A DNA stretch of 64,000 bases from Alphaproteobacteria bacterium (GTDB lineage: Bacteria > Myxococcota_A > UBA796 > UBA2385). The translations under genes and the position numbers were made by a program. The DNA lies in the NCBI GenBank assembly GCA_020632755.1, contig JACKEY010000007.1:248001-312000 (forward strand), in the 5' to 3' direction. Each line of letters opens with the position of its first letter. Positions within the stretch are counted from its first letter, which is position 1. The notes beneath the pieces were generated by a model. The model ran no database searches. It was not told the DNA's origin and was given only the letters and a program-made list of their open reading frames with translations. Below, in pieces: positions 42,466-50,784 of the stretch.

Positions 42466-43815
42466 ATGGCCGAAGCCCAGGGCACCGCAGCGGAGCCGCG
42501 GGTCGTCATCGGCGCGGGACCCGACGCCCTGCGTGTCGCCGCCGTGCTCGCCACCCGGGGACACGCGGTGCGCCTGCTGCAGCAGGGCCCCGGGGCGAGC
42601 GGGCTGCGCTGGCCCGAGCTCCCCCAGGACAACGGTCGGCTGCGCACCTCGCCCGACGCCCGCGACACGGTCGAGCGGGTGCTGGGCCCCCTGGTCGAGG
42701 CGCCGGACCCGGGCCTCGGCATCCTCAAGGACGGCCAGGTGCACCGCCTGCCGCTGCGCCGGCGCGAGCTGCCCGGGCTGCTCCCGGCCGAGCAGCTGGT
42801 TGGCGCGGCGCGCGCCTTCCTGCGTCGCCGAAGCAAGAACGCCACCGAAGACCTGGTCGCCGGGGGCGGCCAGGAAGAGCGCACCTACCGCGACTGGGTC
42901 GTGCGACGGATGGGCGAGCCCACCTACCGTTCGCTGTACCAGGACCACGCCCGGCGCCGGTTCGGACGCTCGCCCGACACCCTGTCGGTCGCCGCCGCCC
43001 GCCTGCACCACGCGGTGCCCGACCCAGGGCCGCACCAGGTGGTCGGCGGGCGCTACCACGTCGCGCTCCAGGAAGCGGCAGCGCGCATCACCGACGCGGG
43101 CGGGTCGATCGACAGCGGCGTCCGGATCGCCGGCCTCGACGTGGTCGACGGGCGCGTGCACGCCGTCCGCCTGCAGAAGGGCGCCCCCGTGCCGGTCGAA
43201 GGCTCGCTGTGGGTCGCGCGGCCGCCGTCGGTGGTGGTCGGCTGGCTGCCCGACGACGTCGCCGCACCGCTGCGCGTGGACGCCGGCCTGCTCACGACCT
43301 GCGATCTGCAGGTGGTCTGCCTGAAGGGCGAGGTCGACGGACTGCCCGAGACCCTGCACGTCCTGGACGAGGGCGCCCCGTTCTGGGCGGTCGTGAGCCC
43401 CTACGGCATCAAGGAATACGCGCTGTTCCTGACCACCGTGCCCCGTGACGCGCCTGCGCGCCCCGCGGACGAGCTGGCCGCCGAGATCGCCGCCGCCGCC
43501 GAGCGCCTCGGCGTCGGTCGGTTCGAGACCGACGGCGTGCGGGTCGAGCGGGTGGCCGACCATCAGCCGTCCTGGCCCCAGGGGGCCCACGGCCGCCTGC
43601 ATCGCCTGGTGCGGGGCTTCGATGCCCTGGGCATCGTCGGCGTCGGGCGCACCGGAACCCTCGGCTTCATCGACCCCGCCGGCGAGATCGCCCACGCCCT
43701 CTCGCTGACCGGGGATGCCCCCCTCTCGCCGCGCGAGGCGATGCGGGTGCACGTCGACCCGCCGGCGCGGCTGGACGACCTAGGGGCTCGGGCCCAGGAC
43801 TTCCTCACCCGCTGA
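42466..43815 (+). CDS. FAD/NAD(P)-binding amine-oxidase-like protein
   Basis: This 449-residue protein starts at an ATG preceded by GAGGAGG. The N-terminal VVIGAGPDALRVAAVLATRGH is a dinucleotide-binding loop whose third Gly is replaced by Ala (GAGPDA). The domain layout follows the protoporphyrinogen oxidase/UDP-galactopyranose mutase group (GGRYHVALQEAAARI, YGIKEYALFLTTV, late GFDALGIVGVGR). FAD binding is probable, but the altered loop makes full activity uncertain. No signal peptide. Convergent with a small lipoprotein gene; their ends overlap by 36 bases. Confidence 0.72.
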   Translation: MAEAQGTAAEPRVVIGAGPDALRVAAVLATRGHAVRLLQQGPGASGLRWPELPQDNGRLRTSPDARDTVERVLGPLVEAPDPGLGILKDGQVHRLPLRRRELPGLLPAEQLVGAARAFLRRRSKNATEDLVAGGGQEERTYRDWVVRRMGEPTYRSLYQDHARRRFGRSPDTLSVAAARLHHAVPDPGPHQVVGGRYHVALQEAAARITDAGGSIDSGVRIAGLDVVDGRVHAVRLQKGAPVPVEGSLWVARPPSVVVGWLPDDVAAPLRVDAGLLTTCDLQVVCLKGEVDGLPETLHVLDEGAPFWAVVSPYGIKEYALFLTTVPRDAPARPADELAAEIAAAAERLGVGRFETDGVRVERVADHQPSWPQGAHGRLHRLVRGFDALGIVGVGRTGTLGFIDPAGEIAHALSLTGDAPLSPREAMRVHVDPPARLDDLGARAQDFLTR

Positions 43816-44436
43816 TGCCGCCTCGGTGTCCGTCGCGCCCAGCGAGCGTCGGAGGGCCCGGCGGGCACAGGCCGCGCCTCCGTCGAGCCAGGCGCGGCCC
43901 TCGCAGGCCAGTCCCGCGGCGTCGACGTGATCGGCGTCGACATCCAGCCACGCCTCTCCCGACAGGCCGCAGGGATTGGTCCCGGACACGGACAGTCGCC
44001 ACCGCCAGCGGCCGTCCGCTTCCTGGTACAGGGTGCGCAGGCCGGCCGGGTCCCTCCCCACCGGCTCACCCAGCGGATCTCCCAGGCACCCGGGCAGTGC
44101 CCCGCTCCACGCCCGCCAGTGTGTCCGCCAGGGCCCGGTCGCGGGCCCCTCGAGCAGCTCGAGACGCGGCCCCACGTGCAGCAGGACCAGCGGCTCGGCA
44201 TCGGCCCCGTCGGCGACCCAGCGCTCCGCGACGCACGGCGGGCTTCCGATGCATCGCGCCGTCGCGTCGGCGGCCTGGGCGAAGGGGGCTTCTTCGTGGC
44301 CGGCCGGCGTGGCGCGCCCGCGGCGCACCCAGCGCACGGGCGGGGGCGCGACGGGGGCGACGACCTCGGGCGGCGCGTCGAGGGCCGGCGGGGGCTCCGC
44401 CGGCATGCACGACAGCGCCGGGATCAGGAACAGCAA
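43780..44436 (-). CDS. Putative lipoprotein of unknown function
   Basis: This 218-residue protein has a TTG start 4 bases after the stop of the upstream lipoprotein gene, giving LFLIPALSC as a lipobox with Cys10. A Pro-rich linker follows, then WVRRGRATPAG and a region with four spaced cysteines (CIGSPPC, GCLGDP, NPCGLSG). I recognise no family. The position and coupling suggest a two-gene lipoprotein operon. Start assignment is uncertain because no clear ribosome site precedes the TTG; a start at the ATG three residues later would lose the lipobox. Confidence 0.5.
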   Translation of the reverse strand: MLFLIPALSCMPAEPPPALDAPPEVVAPVAPPPVRWVRRGRATPAGHEEAPFAQAADATARCIGSPPCVAERWVADGADAEPLVLLHVGPRLELLEGPATGPWRTHWRAWSGALPGCLGDPLGEPVGRDPAGLRTLYQEADGRWRWRLSVSGTNPCGLSGEAWLDVDADHVDAAGLACEGRAWLDGGAACARRALRRSLGATDTEAASAGEEVLGPSP

Positions 44437-44440
44437 GCGG

Positions 44441-44947
44441 TCAGTAGGCCGAGTCGAGGTTGACGCACTGCTCGACGCGGAAGCTACCGGCCAGGCTGCC
44501 CCCGGCGAAGCTCAGGTCCATCTCGCCGTGGACCCGGTCCTTGCCGTCGATCTTGTCGATGGTCAGGGTGCCGGCGCGGGCATCGTCCAGGAACAGGTCG
44601 CCCTGATCGATGGTGAGCATCGCGCCCTGGACCGGCGACACGCCGCTCACCTCGTAGGGGCCGCCCTCGACGACATCGGCTTCCTGGAAGGCGATCTGCA
44701 CCAGGCGGACGTCCGAGTCCCAGGGCGCCTCGTCGTCGTTGTAGTTCTTGGCCACCCAGAACAGGTCCATGCACTCGATGTCGGACTCGCTGAACACCAG
44801 GAAGGGGCCTCCCCAGAAGCCGATCGTCGGCTCGAAGGCCGCACCGTCCCAGGTGCCCTCCAGATCGCCCTGGTAGGGGCCGCAGCCCACGAGACCGGCG
44901 CCCAGCAGGGCGGAGGAGAGGAGGATGCGGGAGGCGAGGCTGGGCAT
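44441..44947 (-). CDS. Lipoprotein of unknown function
   Basis: This 168-residue protein starts at an ATG with GGAG 5 bases upstream. The signal ILLSSALLGAGLVGC ends in a lipobox. The mature part (LEGTWDG, GTLTIDKIDGKDRVHGEMDLSFAGGSLAGSF) reads like a beta-barrel or lipocalin-like sheet, with Cys pairs that could form disulfides. I recognise no specific family. It is the first gene of a pair with the TTG-started lipoprotein. Confidence 0.72.
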   Translation of the reverse strand: MPSLASRILLSSALLGAGLVGCGPYQGDLEGTWDGAAFEPTIGFWGGPFLVFSESDIECMDLFWVAKNYNDDEAPWDSDVRLVQIAFQEADVVEGGPYEVSGVSPVQGAMLTIDQGDLFLDDARAGTLTIDKIDGKDRVHGEMDLSFAGGSLAGSFRVEQCVNLDSAY

Positions 44948-45028
44948 GCGGGCTCCGAAGGGGAGGGCGAGGGGCCGGGAGGATAAGCGGGCCGGCAGCC
45001 GGCCACAACCACGCCCCCAGGAGGGTCC

Positions 45029-45817
45029 GTGTCCCCCGACCCCGACCGCCCCTGGCGACCCGAGGAGCTCCCCCGCGGACGCGGCGAGGTCCGGCTCGAG
45101 CCCATGGACGGGGGCTGGGCGCTGGTCCTCGACAACCCGGCGGCCCGCAACGCCCTGAGCCCCGGGATGATGGCCGACCTCGCGAGGCATGTGCGCACGC
45201 TGGCCGACGCCCCGGGGCGGTTCGTCTGCGTGCGGGGCGGCGACGGCCGCGCCTTCTGCGCGGGAGGCGATCTGCGGGCGGTGCGGGCCCACCTGCTGGA
45301 GCCTGGGCAGTCGGCCGGCATGCAGGCGACGATGAGCCGGGTCCTGGACGAGCTGGCGGCCCTGCCGATGGTCGTGGTCGCCGCCGTCGAAGGCGCGGCC
45401 CTGGGCGGAGGGGCCGAGCTGACCACGGCCTGCGACCTCGTCGTCTGCGATTCCGGGAGCACCATCGGCTTCGTGCACGCTCGGCTGGGCGTCAGCCCCG
45501 GGTGGGGCGGAGGGACCCGGCTGCTCGCCCGGGTCGGACCAGTGCGTGCGCTGGAGCTGCTGGCCCTCGCCGAGGGGCTCGACGGTGCCCGCGCCCACGG
45601 CCTGGGCCTGGCGACCCACCTCGCTGCGCCGGGACAGGCGGGTGCGCTGGCGGCGTCACTCTGCGCACGCCTGGCCTCGCTCCCGGAGCCAGCGGTGCGT
45701 GCGGCGGTCGCGCTCGTGCGCAGCGGTGGCGCGACCGAGGCCGCCTCGTTCGTCGCCCTGTGGGGCGGACCCGCCCACCAGGCAGCGCTCCGGGCCACGC
45801 GCCAGGGACGGTCGTGA
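45029..45817 (+). CDS. Enoyl-CoA hydratase/isomerase family protein
   Basis: This 262-residue crotonase-fold protein has the oxyanion-hole segments CAGGDLRAVR (after RAFCAGGD) and ALGGGAELTTACD, with VGPVRALELL as the later helix. The usual first catalytic Glu position in GGGAEL is present. The second catalytic acid seems replaced (FVHARLGVSPGWGGG), so hydratase activity is plausible but not certain; dienoyl isomerase or decarboxylase roles are alternatives. GTG start with AGGAGG upstream. The next lipoprotein start overlaps its stop. Confidence 0.82.
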   Translation: MSPDPDRPWRPEELPRGRGEVRLEPMDGGWALVLDNPAARNALSPGMMADLARHVRTLADAPGRFVCVRGGDGRAFCAGGDLRAVRAHLLEPGQSAGMQATMSRVLDELAALPMVVVAAVEGAALGGGAELTTACDLVVCDSGSTIGFVHARLGVSPGWGGGTRLLARVGPVRALELLALAEGLDGARAHGLGLATHLAAPGQAGALAASLCARLASLPEPAVRAAVALVRSGGATEAASFVALWGGPAHQAALRATRQGRS

Positions 45818-46341
45818 CCGGGCTCCTCCTCCTCCTGGCCCTGGGCTGCCCGGCCTGTCGCCAGGGCCCCGCCGCTCCCGACGCGCCAGAGCTCGGCCCC
45901 GGCGAAGCCGCGCCCCGCCCGGCGGGCCAGGTCGTCGGCGACGAATACCGGGACGGCCGCCTGCCGCTGCGGGTGCCGATCCCGGAAGGCTGGACCGCTC
46001 GTCCGGGCCTGGACCAGTCCACGCTCCGCGTGCAACTCACCGATGCCGTCACCAGCACGGTCGTCGAGATCTGGGCCTTTCCCGGGCTGGGGGGGCAGCC
46101 CCGCCCGCGAGGGGACTGCACCTGGGAATTCGTCGATCGGGCGGGCTACCGCACGCCCGGCGTCGTCGGCGCGGTCACCACCGCGACCTGCACGCCGCAC
46201 GACCCCGACGGGCCGCGGATCTTCGGGTGGATCCTGCCGGGCGACGAGATCGACTACCAGGCCGAGATCCACGTCCCGGTGGGCCAGCTGCTCGAAGGGC
46301 GGCGCCGCGGCGAGGGGCTCGTCCGCGGCGCGCGCTGGTAG
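45814..46341 (+). CDS. Small lipoprotein of unknown function
   Basis: This 175-residue protein has a GTG start overlapping the enoyl-CoA hydratase stop. The signal is short and its lipobox is LALGC (Cys12). The mature part (RLPLRVPIPEGWTARPG, then VEIWAFPGLGG) is reminiscent of periplasmic beta-sheet proteins that begin after a Pro-rich linker. No catalytic motif. It converges with the MYXO-CTERM protein gene. Confidence 0.65.
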   Translation: MTGLLLLLALGCPACRQGPAAPDAPELGPGEAAPRPAGQVVGDEYRDGRLPLRVPIPEGWTARPGLDQSTLRVQLTDAVTSTVVEIWAFPGLGGQPRPRGDCTWEFVDRAGYRTPGVVGAVTTATCTPHDPDGPRIFGWILPGDEIDYQAEIHVPVGQLLEGRRRGEGLVRGARW

Positions 46342-46347
46342 GCAGGC

Positions 46348-48084
46348 TCAGCGCCCGCGGCGCCGCAGGCCGATCAGGGCCAGCGGGATGCCGAGCACCA
46401 GCCAGCCGGAACCCGGCGCCCGCGAGCCGCTGGCGCAGCCCATGTCGCAGCCGCCGCCGGTGCCGCAGGCCGCCGCGTCCCCGCCGTAGGGCACGGCGCC
46501 CAGTCCGGCGTAGCCGCCGAGCCAGTCGCCGCCCGGGCCGGTCGGCGCGAACTCCAGCGTGGTCAGGCCGATGCCCTCGAAGGCGGGCAGGGCGAAGGCC
46601 AGGTCGCCGGCCAGGCCGCCGATGATCGGCTCGATCAGGCTGCCGACGCCGCCGCTGAAGCTGGCTTCGATGTCGGCGTCCTTGCCGGGGGCGAACTCGT
46701 TGTCCGTCACCGTGGGCACCAGGTCTTCGCCGGCCAGCGCCAGCTCGATCGCCAGATCGCCAGTCGTGCCGTCGAGGGCCAGGTTGATGCCGGCCTCGGC
46801 GTCCAGATCGACGCCCACCACCAGCGCCATGCGGTGGTCGAGCTCGCCGTAGACCTCGAGGCCCAGGTCGTCGACCACGATGCCGATGTCGCTCTCGCTG
46901 TCGAAAGCCAGCAGCGGGGGGTTCTTGGGCCGCGTGACGATGCTGATCGGCTTGCTCTCGGGGAACAGGTCGTCGAAGGCGTCGCCCGCCAGCAGCCCGA
47001 GCAGGGTCGTGTCGAGGGGGATCGGCAGCGTGTCGTCGCCGGGCTGCAGCGTGTAGCAGAGCAGGCCGCCGCGCCAGAGCGCGTAGAGGGCCTGGTTGCC
47101 GAAGTCGTCGCTGATCAGCGCCGAGGCGGCGTAGCCGGGCGTCACGCCGGTCGGCACGCTGCCGATGGCCGGCAAGGCGCCGTCGGTGCCGTAGCTGCTG
47201 CCGGTGTCGTAGGCGGCGATGCAGGGCGCGGGCTCGGCCACGTCCATGTAGCCGTCCATCAGGATGCGCACGCCGGCGGGCTCGATCTGCACGTCGCCGG
47301 GTACGATCCCGTAGCTGGCCTGCACGCCGGCCAGGTCGATGGTGTCTTCGAGCACCAGGGTGTTGAAGGCGTCTTCGATCAACACCTCGATCTGCGGGCC
47401 GAAGTCGGCCACCGCGCCCTCGAGCTCGCCGCCCACCAGCCCCAGCACGATGTCGAACAGGGACAGCCCGAAGAAGTTCAGGATGTCCTCGACCGTGCCG
47501 ATCCAGCAGTTCTCCAGGTGGATCTTGCCGCTGGTCAGGTCGCTGTAGTCCAGGTTGATGGTGCCGATCTGGGCGTCGAGCAGGCCCGTGCGCTCGTCGA
47601 CGGCCAGGGCCAGGGTCGTGTTGATGTTGGCGGTGAAGGGGTCGACCCACACGTCGCAGGTGTCGCCGATGCACTCGAGCTCGGTGTAGAGCTGCATCGG
47701 GACGGAGGCGTCGTTGACCTCGATGCGCAGGTCGGCGTCGAGGGTCAGGTAGCCGCTGTTCGGCACCAGCGCGGCGTCGGCGATGCTCAGCGTGACCCAG
47801 CCGTCGTAGACCGAGTAGGCGTAGCCGCCGAGCCAGCACTGGCCGAGGGCGCCCTCGTATTCGTCGGCGAGCTCGGGGACCTCGATGCCGCTGGGCAGCA
47901 GCGAGGGCACGAGTGCCAGGATGGCGTCGAAGCCCGCCTGGGTGACGTCGATGCCGACGGCGTTGTCGATGGTCTGCCCCGCCGGGTGGTCCTGCGCGGC
48001 CGCCGGCAGCGAGGCGCCGAGCAGGGCGCCGGCCCCGAGGAGTGCGAAGAGGGCGGACTTGGGGCTGCGCGTGGACTCGGACAC
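46348..48084 (-). CDS. Surface protein with C-terminal MYXO-CTERM-like sorting signal
   Basis: This 578-residue protein has a GTG start and N-terminal signal peptide (LFALLGAGALLGASLPAAAQ). The middle is Asp/Leu-rich beta structure. The C-terminus has a Cys/Gly cluster (CGTGGGCDMGC), a short hydrophobic helix and RRRGR, the pattern of MYXO-CTERM tails used for surface sorting in Myxococcota. I recognise no enzymatic domain. The large size and repeated strands (TINLDYSDL, IDLAGVQASY) suggest an extracellular structural or adhesive protein. Confidence 0.75.
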   Translation of the reverse strand: MSESTRSPKSALFALLGAGALLGASLPAAAQDHPAGQTIDNAVGIDVTQAGFDAILALVPSLLPSGIEVPELADEYEGALGQCWLGGYAYSVYDGWVTLSIADAALVPNSGYLTLDADLRIEVNDASVPMQLYTELECIGDTCDVWVDPFTANINTTLALAVDERTGLLDAQIGTINLDYSDLTSGKIHLENCWIGTVEDILNFFGLSLFDIVLGLVGGELEGAVADFGPQIEVLIEDAFNTLVLEDTIDLAGVQASYGIVPGDVQIEPAGVRILMDGYMDVAEPAPCIAAYDTGSSYGTDGALPAIGSVPTGVTPGYAASALISDDFGNQALYALWRGGLLCYTLQPGDDTLPIPLDTTLLGLLAGDAFDDLFPESKPISIVTRPKNPPLLAFDSESDIGIVVDDLGLEVYGELDHRMALVVGVDLDAEAGINLALDGTTGDLAIELALAGEDLVPTVTDNEFAPGKDADIEASFSGGVGSLIEPIIGGLAGDLAFALPAFEGIGLTTLEFAPTGPGGDWLGGYAGLGAVPYGGDAAACGTGGGCDMGCASGSRAPGSGWLVLGIPLALIGLRRRGR

Positions 48085-48182
48085 GAGAGCCTCTCGGGGC
48101 GAGGGGAGGGCGCGGGTCGGGACGCCGGGTTGGCGCAGGAGACCCTGGACCCGCGCATGGTACCCAAGGCCAGGCCCGGGCG

Positions 48183-48803
48183 CTACGCGCACGCGTCGGC
48201 GAGGAGCGCGTGGGCTTGCGCGGGGGCGGTCAGGTCGGCCACGTCGAGGTACCGGGCGCCGGCCGCGGCCGCCATCGCACCGTCGGTGTCGGGTCGGTCT
48301 CCCACGTGCAGCAGCGCCGTCGTCGGCACGCCGAGCTGCGCGGCGGCGGCGAGCAGGGCGTCGGGGAGGGGCTTGAGGGCGCCGAGGCGGCGGCAGTCGA
48401 TGACCGCCGCCCAGCCGTGCAGGTCCATGGCGGCGAGCTTGTCGAGGGAGGGGTGGTCGCTCACGACCGCTCGGGGCAGGCGGCGCGCGTCGCAGGCCTC
48501 GATCAAGGCCTGGATCGCGGGTGGAGGCCGGGCGTCGGAGAACAGGCGCGGCCAGCGCCCGTCGAGCTCGTCGCGCAGCGCGGTCCGCACGGCGTCGGGG
48601 CGCACGCCGGTCTCGGCGACCACCCAGGCGACCAGGGCCTCGTCCAGCTCGGCCGCCCGGACCCCGCGCAGGGCCTCGACGGCGCGCGGCAGCGCCGGCA
48701 GGGCGCGGGGGTGGCGCAGCAGGCCCTTCCACAGCCGGGCCTTGCGCCGCTGCACCTCGGCCAGGGTGCCGTCGAGGTCGAAGGTCAGGGCGAGCACGGG
48801 CAC
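48183..48803 (-). CDS. HAD-superfamily hydrolase
   Basis: This 206-residue protein has HAD motif I in FDLDGTLAE, motif II Ser in AVVSDHP, motif III Lys in LGALKPLPDA and motif IV in HVGDRPDTDGA. The alpha-helical cap lies between motifs I and II, as in small-molecule phosphatases such as phosphoglycolate phosphatase. GTG at 48803 is used; a GTG two codons later and an ATG at 48878 are alternatives, but the latter adds a Pro-rich stretch. AAGGA lies upstream of the chosen start. Confidence 0.8.
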   Translation of the reverse strand: MPVLALTFDLDGTLAEVQRRKARLWKGLLRHPRALPALPRAVEALRGVRAAELDEALVAWVVAETGVRPDAVRTALRDELDGRWPRLFSDARPPPAIQALIEACDARRLPRAVVSDHPSLDKLAAMDLHGWAAVIDCRRLGALKPLPDALLAAAAQLGVPTTALLHVGDRPDTDGAMAAAAGARYLDVADLTAPAQAHALLADACA

Positions 48804-48826
48804 GTCGCGGATCCTTCGACTCGACG

Positions 48827-48856
48827 TTGACAGGTCTGGAGGCAGGGCATTATGTG
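48827..48856 (+). promoter_or_regulatory. Candidate promoter for tRNA-Phe
   Basis: A perfect -35 TTGACA (48827-48832) is followed after 18 bases by TATGTG (48851-48856). The distance to the tRNA start is about 80 bases, giving a 5' leader that RNase P would remove. The -10 is only a partial match. Confidence 0.5.
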
Positions 48857-48939
48857 TCGGGGGTTCGCGGAGGGACACCTCTTCGAGCCCTCGGCACGCT
48901 CCACCCCGCGGACCGAGACGATCGTTGAAGACGAGACAT

Positions 48940-49015
48940 GGCCAGGTAGCTCAGTCGGTAGAGCAGGGGATTGAAAATCCCCGTGTCGGCGGTTCGATTC
49001 CGTCCCTGGCCACCA
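48940..49015 (+). tRNA. tRNA-Phe (anticodon GAA)
   Basis: This 76-base cloverleaf has the acceptor stem GGCCAGG/CCTGGCC, D-arm with AGCTCAG, a 5-bp anticodon stem around loop TTGAAAA with anticodon GAA at 48973-48975, the T-loop TTCGATT, and an encoded CCA end. A lipoprotein reading frame begins inside or right after the 3' end. Confidence 0.95.
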
Positions 49016-49341
49016 CCTCGCCCTTCGCCGCGGCGCTCCTGCTCCTCCCGCTCCTCACCGGTTGCGGGAACGACGCCTGCGAGACCCTGTGCGACTCCAC
49101 CGGCGCCCGCCTGGGGGAGTGCCTGTCCGAGTGGCCCGCCACCTGGGAGGACCTCGACGCGGACAGTCGCGCGGCCTTCGTGCGTGCCTGCAAGGTGGAC
49201 TGGGGCGACGAGCGCGCCGGTCTGGAGCCTCGCGAGCTCGAAGACGTGCTCGAACAGTGCGACGAGGCCAGCGCTGCGCTGACGGCGATGCGCCGGGCCG
49301 GCACCACCTGCGACGAGCTGCGCGCGCTCTACCTGGAATAG
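49006..49341 (+). CDS. Lipoprotein reading frame overlapping the tRNA-Phe 3' end, no normal start
   Basis: The frame reads through a signal peptide (PFAAALLLLPLLTGC) with lipobox LTGC, then an acidic Cys-containing part (NDACETLCDS, CKVDWGDE, TTCDEL). The protein looks authentic, but no ATG, GTG or TTG occurs in frame between the tRNA and the lipobox. The only candidates are CTG at 49006-49008 or ATT at 48997-48999, both inside the tRNA 3' half. Either a rare start is used, or the 5' end was lost by a rearrangement next to the tRNA gene. The coordinates use the CTG. Confidence 0.5.
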   Translation: MATTSPFAAALLLLPLLTGCGNDACETLCDSTGARLGECLSEWPATWEDLDADSRAAFVRACKVDWGDERAGLEPRELEDVLEQCDEASAALTAMRRAGTTCDELRALYLE

Positions 49342-49356
49342 GCAGCGCGCTTCGGC

Positions 49357-50784
49357 CTACTCGTAGACCACGTCCTTGATGGCGATGTCGAGCTTGCTGA
49401 TCCGGTAGTTCAGGTTGCTGCGACTGATGCCCAGCCGCCGCGCCGCCCGTGCCTGCACACCCTTCTCGATCTTGAGCGCCTCGACGATGAACCGCCGCTC
49501 GGCGTCGGCCAGGGCGTCGGGCAGGTTCGTCCCCGGCGGCAGCAGGCCGTCGTCGATCTCCTCGTCCCCGTCGAGCTGGGGCAGCTGCACGCGGGTCAGC
49601 TCCTCGCCGCGGCAGAGCAGCACCGCGCGCTCGATGACGTGCTCGAGCTCGCGCACGTTGCCGGGCCACGGGTGGGCCGCCAGCTGGTCCAGCACCTCGG
49701 CGCTGGCCCGGGCCACGGGGCGCTTGTAGCGCTCGGCGAAGCGCGCGATGAAGAAGTCGACCAGCAGCGGGATGTCCTCGCGACGGCCGGCGAGGGGCGG
49801 GACCGGGATGTGGAAGACGTTGAGCCGGTAGTACAGGTCCTCGCGGAAGGCGCCGGCCTTGACCTCGGCGCGCAGGTCGCGGTTGGTGGCGGCGACGACC
49901 CGCACGTCGACCCGCCGGGTCTTCGTGCTGCCGAGCCGCTGGATCTCGCCGTTCTGGAGCACGCGCAGCAGCTTGACCTGGGTCGACAGCGGGATCTCGC
50001 CGATCTCGTCGAGCAGGATGGTGCCGCCCTCGGCCTGCTCGAACCGCCCCAGGTGCTGGCGCACCGCGCCGGTGAACGCGCCCTTCTCGTGGCCGAACAG
50101 CTCGCTCTCCAGCAGCCCCTCCGGCAGCGCGGCGCAGTTGACCTTCACGAAGGGGGCGTTCTTGCGCGGGCTGTTGTGGTGGATGGCGTGGGCGAGGAGC
50201 TCCTTGCCGGTGCCGGTCGGGCCCGTGATGAGCACCAGCGCGTCGCTCTCCGCGACGGCGGCGACCAGCTCGTAGACGTCCTGCATGGCGGGGGCCACGC
50301 CGACCAGGTTCTCGAAGCCATAGCGGTCCCGGACCTCGGCGCGGAGCTGGACGACCTCGGCCCGCAGGGCCTTCTCGGCCAGGGCCTTGTCCAGGATGAT
50401 CAGCAGCTCCTCTTTCTCGACGGGCTTGATCACGTAGTCGTCGGCGCCCGCCTTCATGGCCGTCACCGCGTCGCCCACGCTGCCGTGGCCGGTCATCATG
50501 ATCACGCGGGTCTCGGGCCAGCGCTCGCGCACGATGGACAGCAGCTGCATGCCCGGCAGGTTCGGCATCATGACGTCGCTGAGCACGATGTCGACGGGGT
50601 GCACCCGCAGCATCTCGACCGCTTCTTCGCCGTCGGTGGCCAGCCCGACCTCCCAGCCGGCCTTCTTCAGGTTCACGCGCAGCGCGACGCGGACGGCCTT
50701 GTCGTCGTCGACGACCAGGATCCGGCCCTTGCGGGGCACGTCGTCCCGGTCGGGTGCCGCGTCGCGGTCGGGGGCGTCGGTCAT
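49357..50784 (-). CDS. NtrC-family sigma-54-dependent response regulator
   Basis: This 475-residue protein has three parts. A receiver domain spans ~20-135, with acidic pocket DDD at 26-28, phosphorylation Asp70 in LSDVMM and Lys in YVIKPVE. The AAA+ sigma-54 domain (Walker A GPTGTGKE, GAFTGA loop near 233-238) follows. A Fis-type helix-turn-helix closes the protein (RRLGISRSNLNYRISKL). It should activate sigma-54 promoters when phosphorylated. The start overlaps the SppA-fusion stop by 4 bases; no sensor kinase gene is adjacent. Confidence 0.92.
   Translation of the reverse strand: MTDAPDRDAAPDRDDVPRKGRILVVDDDKAVRVALRVNLKKAGWEVGLATDGEEAVEMLRVHPVDIVLSDVMMPNLPGMQLLSIVRERWPETRVIMMTGHGSVGDAVTAMKAGADDYVIKPVEKEELLIILDKALAEKALRAEVVQLRAEVRDRYGFENLVGVAPAMQDVYELVAAVAESDALVLITGPTGTGKELLAHAIHHNSPRKNAPFVKVNCAALPEGLLESELFGHEKGAFTGAVRQHLGRFEQAEGGTILLDEIGEIPLSTQVKLLRVLQNGEIQRLGSTKTRRVDVRVVAATNRDLRAEVKAGAFREDLYYRLNVFHIPVPPLAGRREDIPLLVDFFIARFAERYKRPVARASAEVLDQLAAHPWPGNVRELEHVIERAVLLCRGEELTRVQLPQLDGDEEIDDGLLPPGTNLPDALADAERRFIVEALKIEKGVQARAARRLGISRSNLNYRISKLDIAIKDVVYE

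Noticed and set aside
48804..48878. ATG start for the HAD hydrolase at 48878
   Set aside because: The extra 25 residues are Pro/Arg-rich and overlap the tRNA promoter candidate; the HAD fold begins near 48803.
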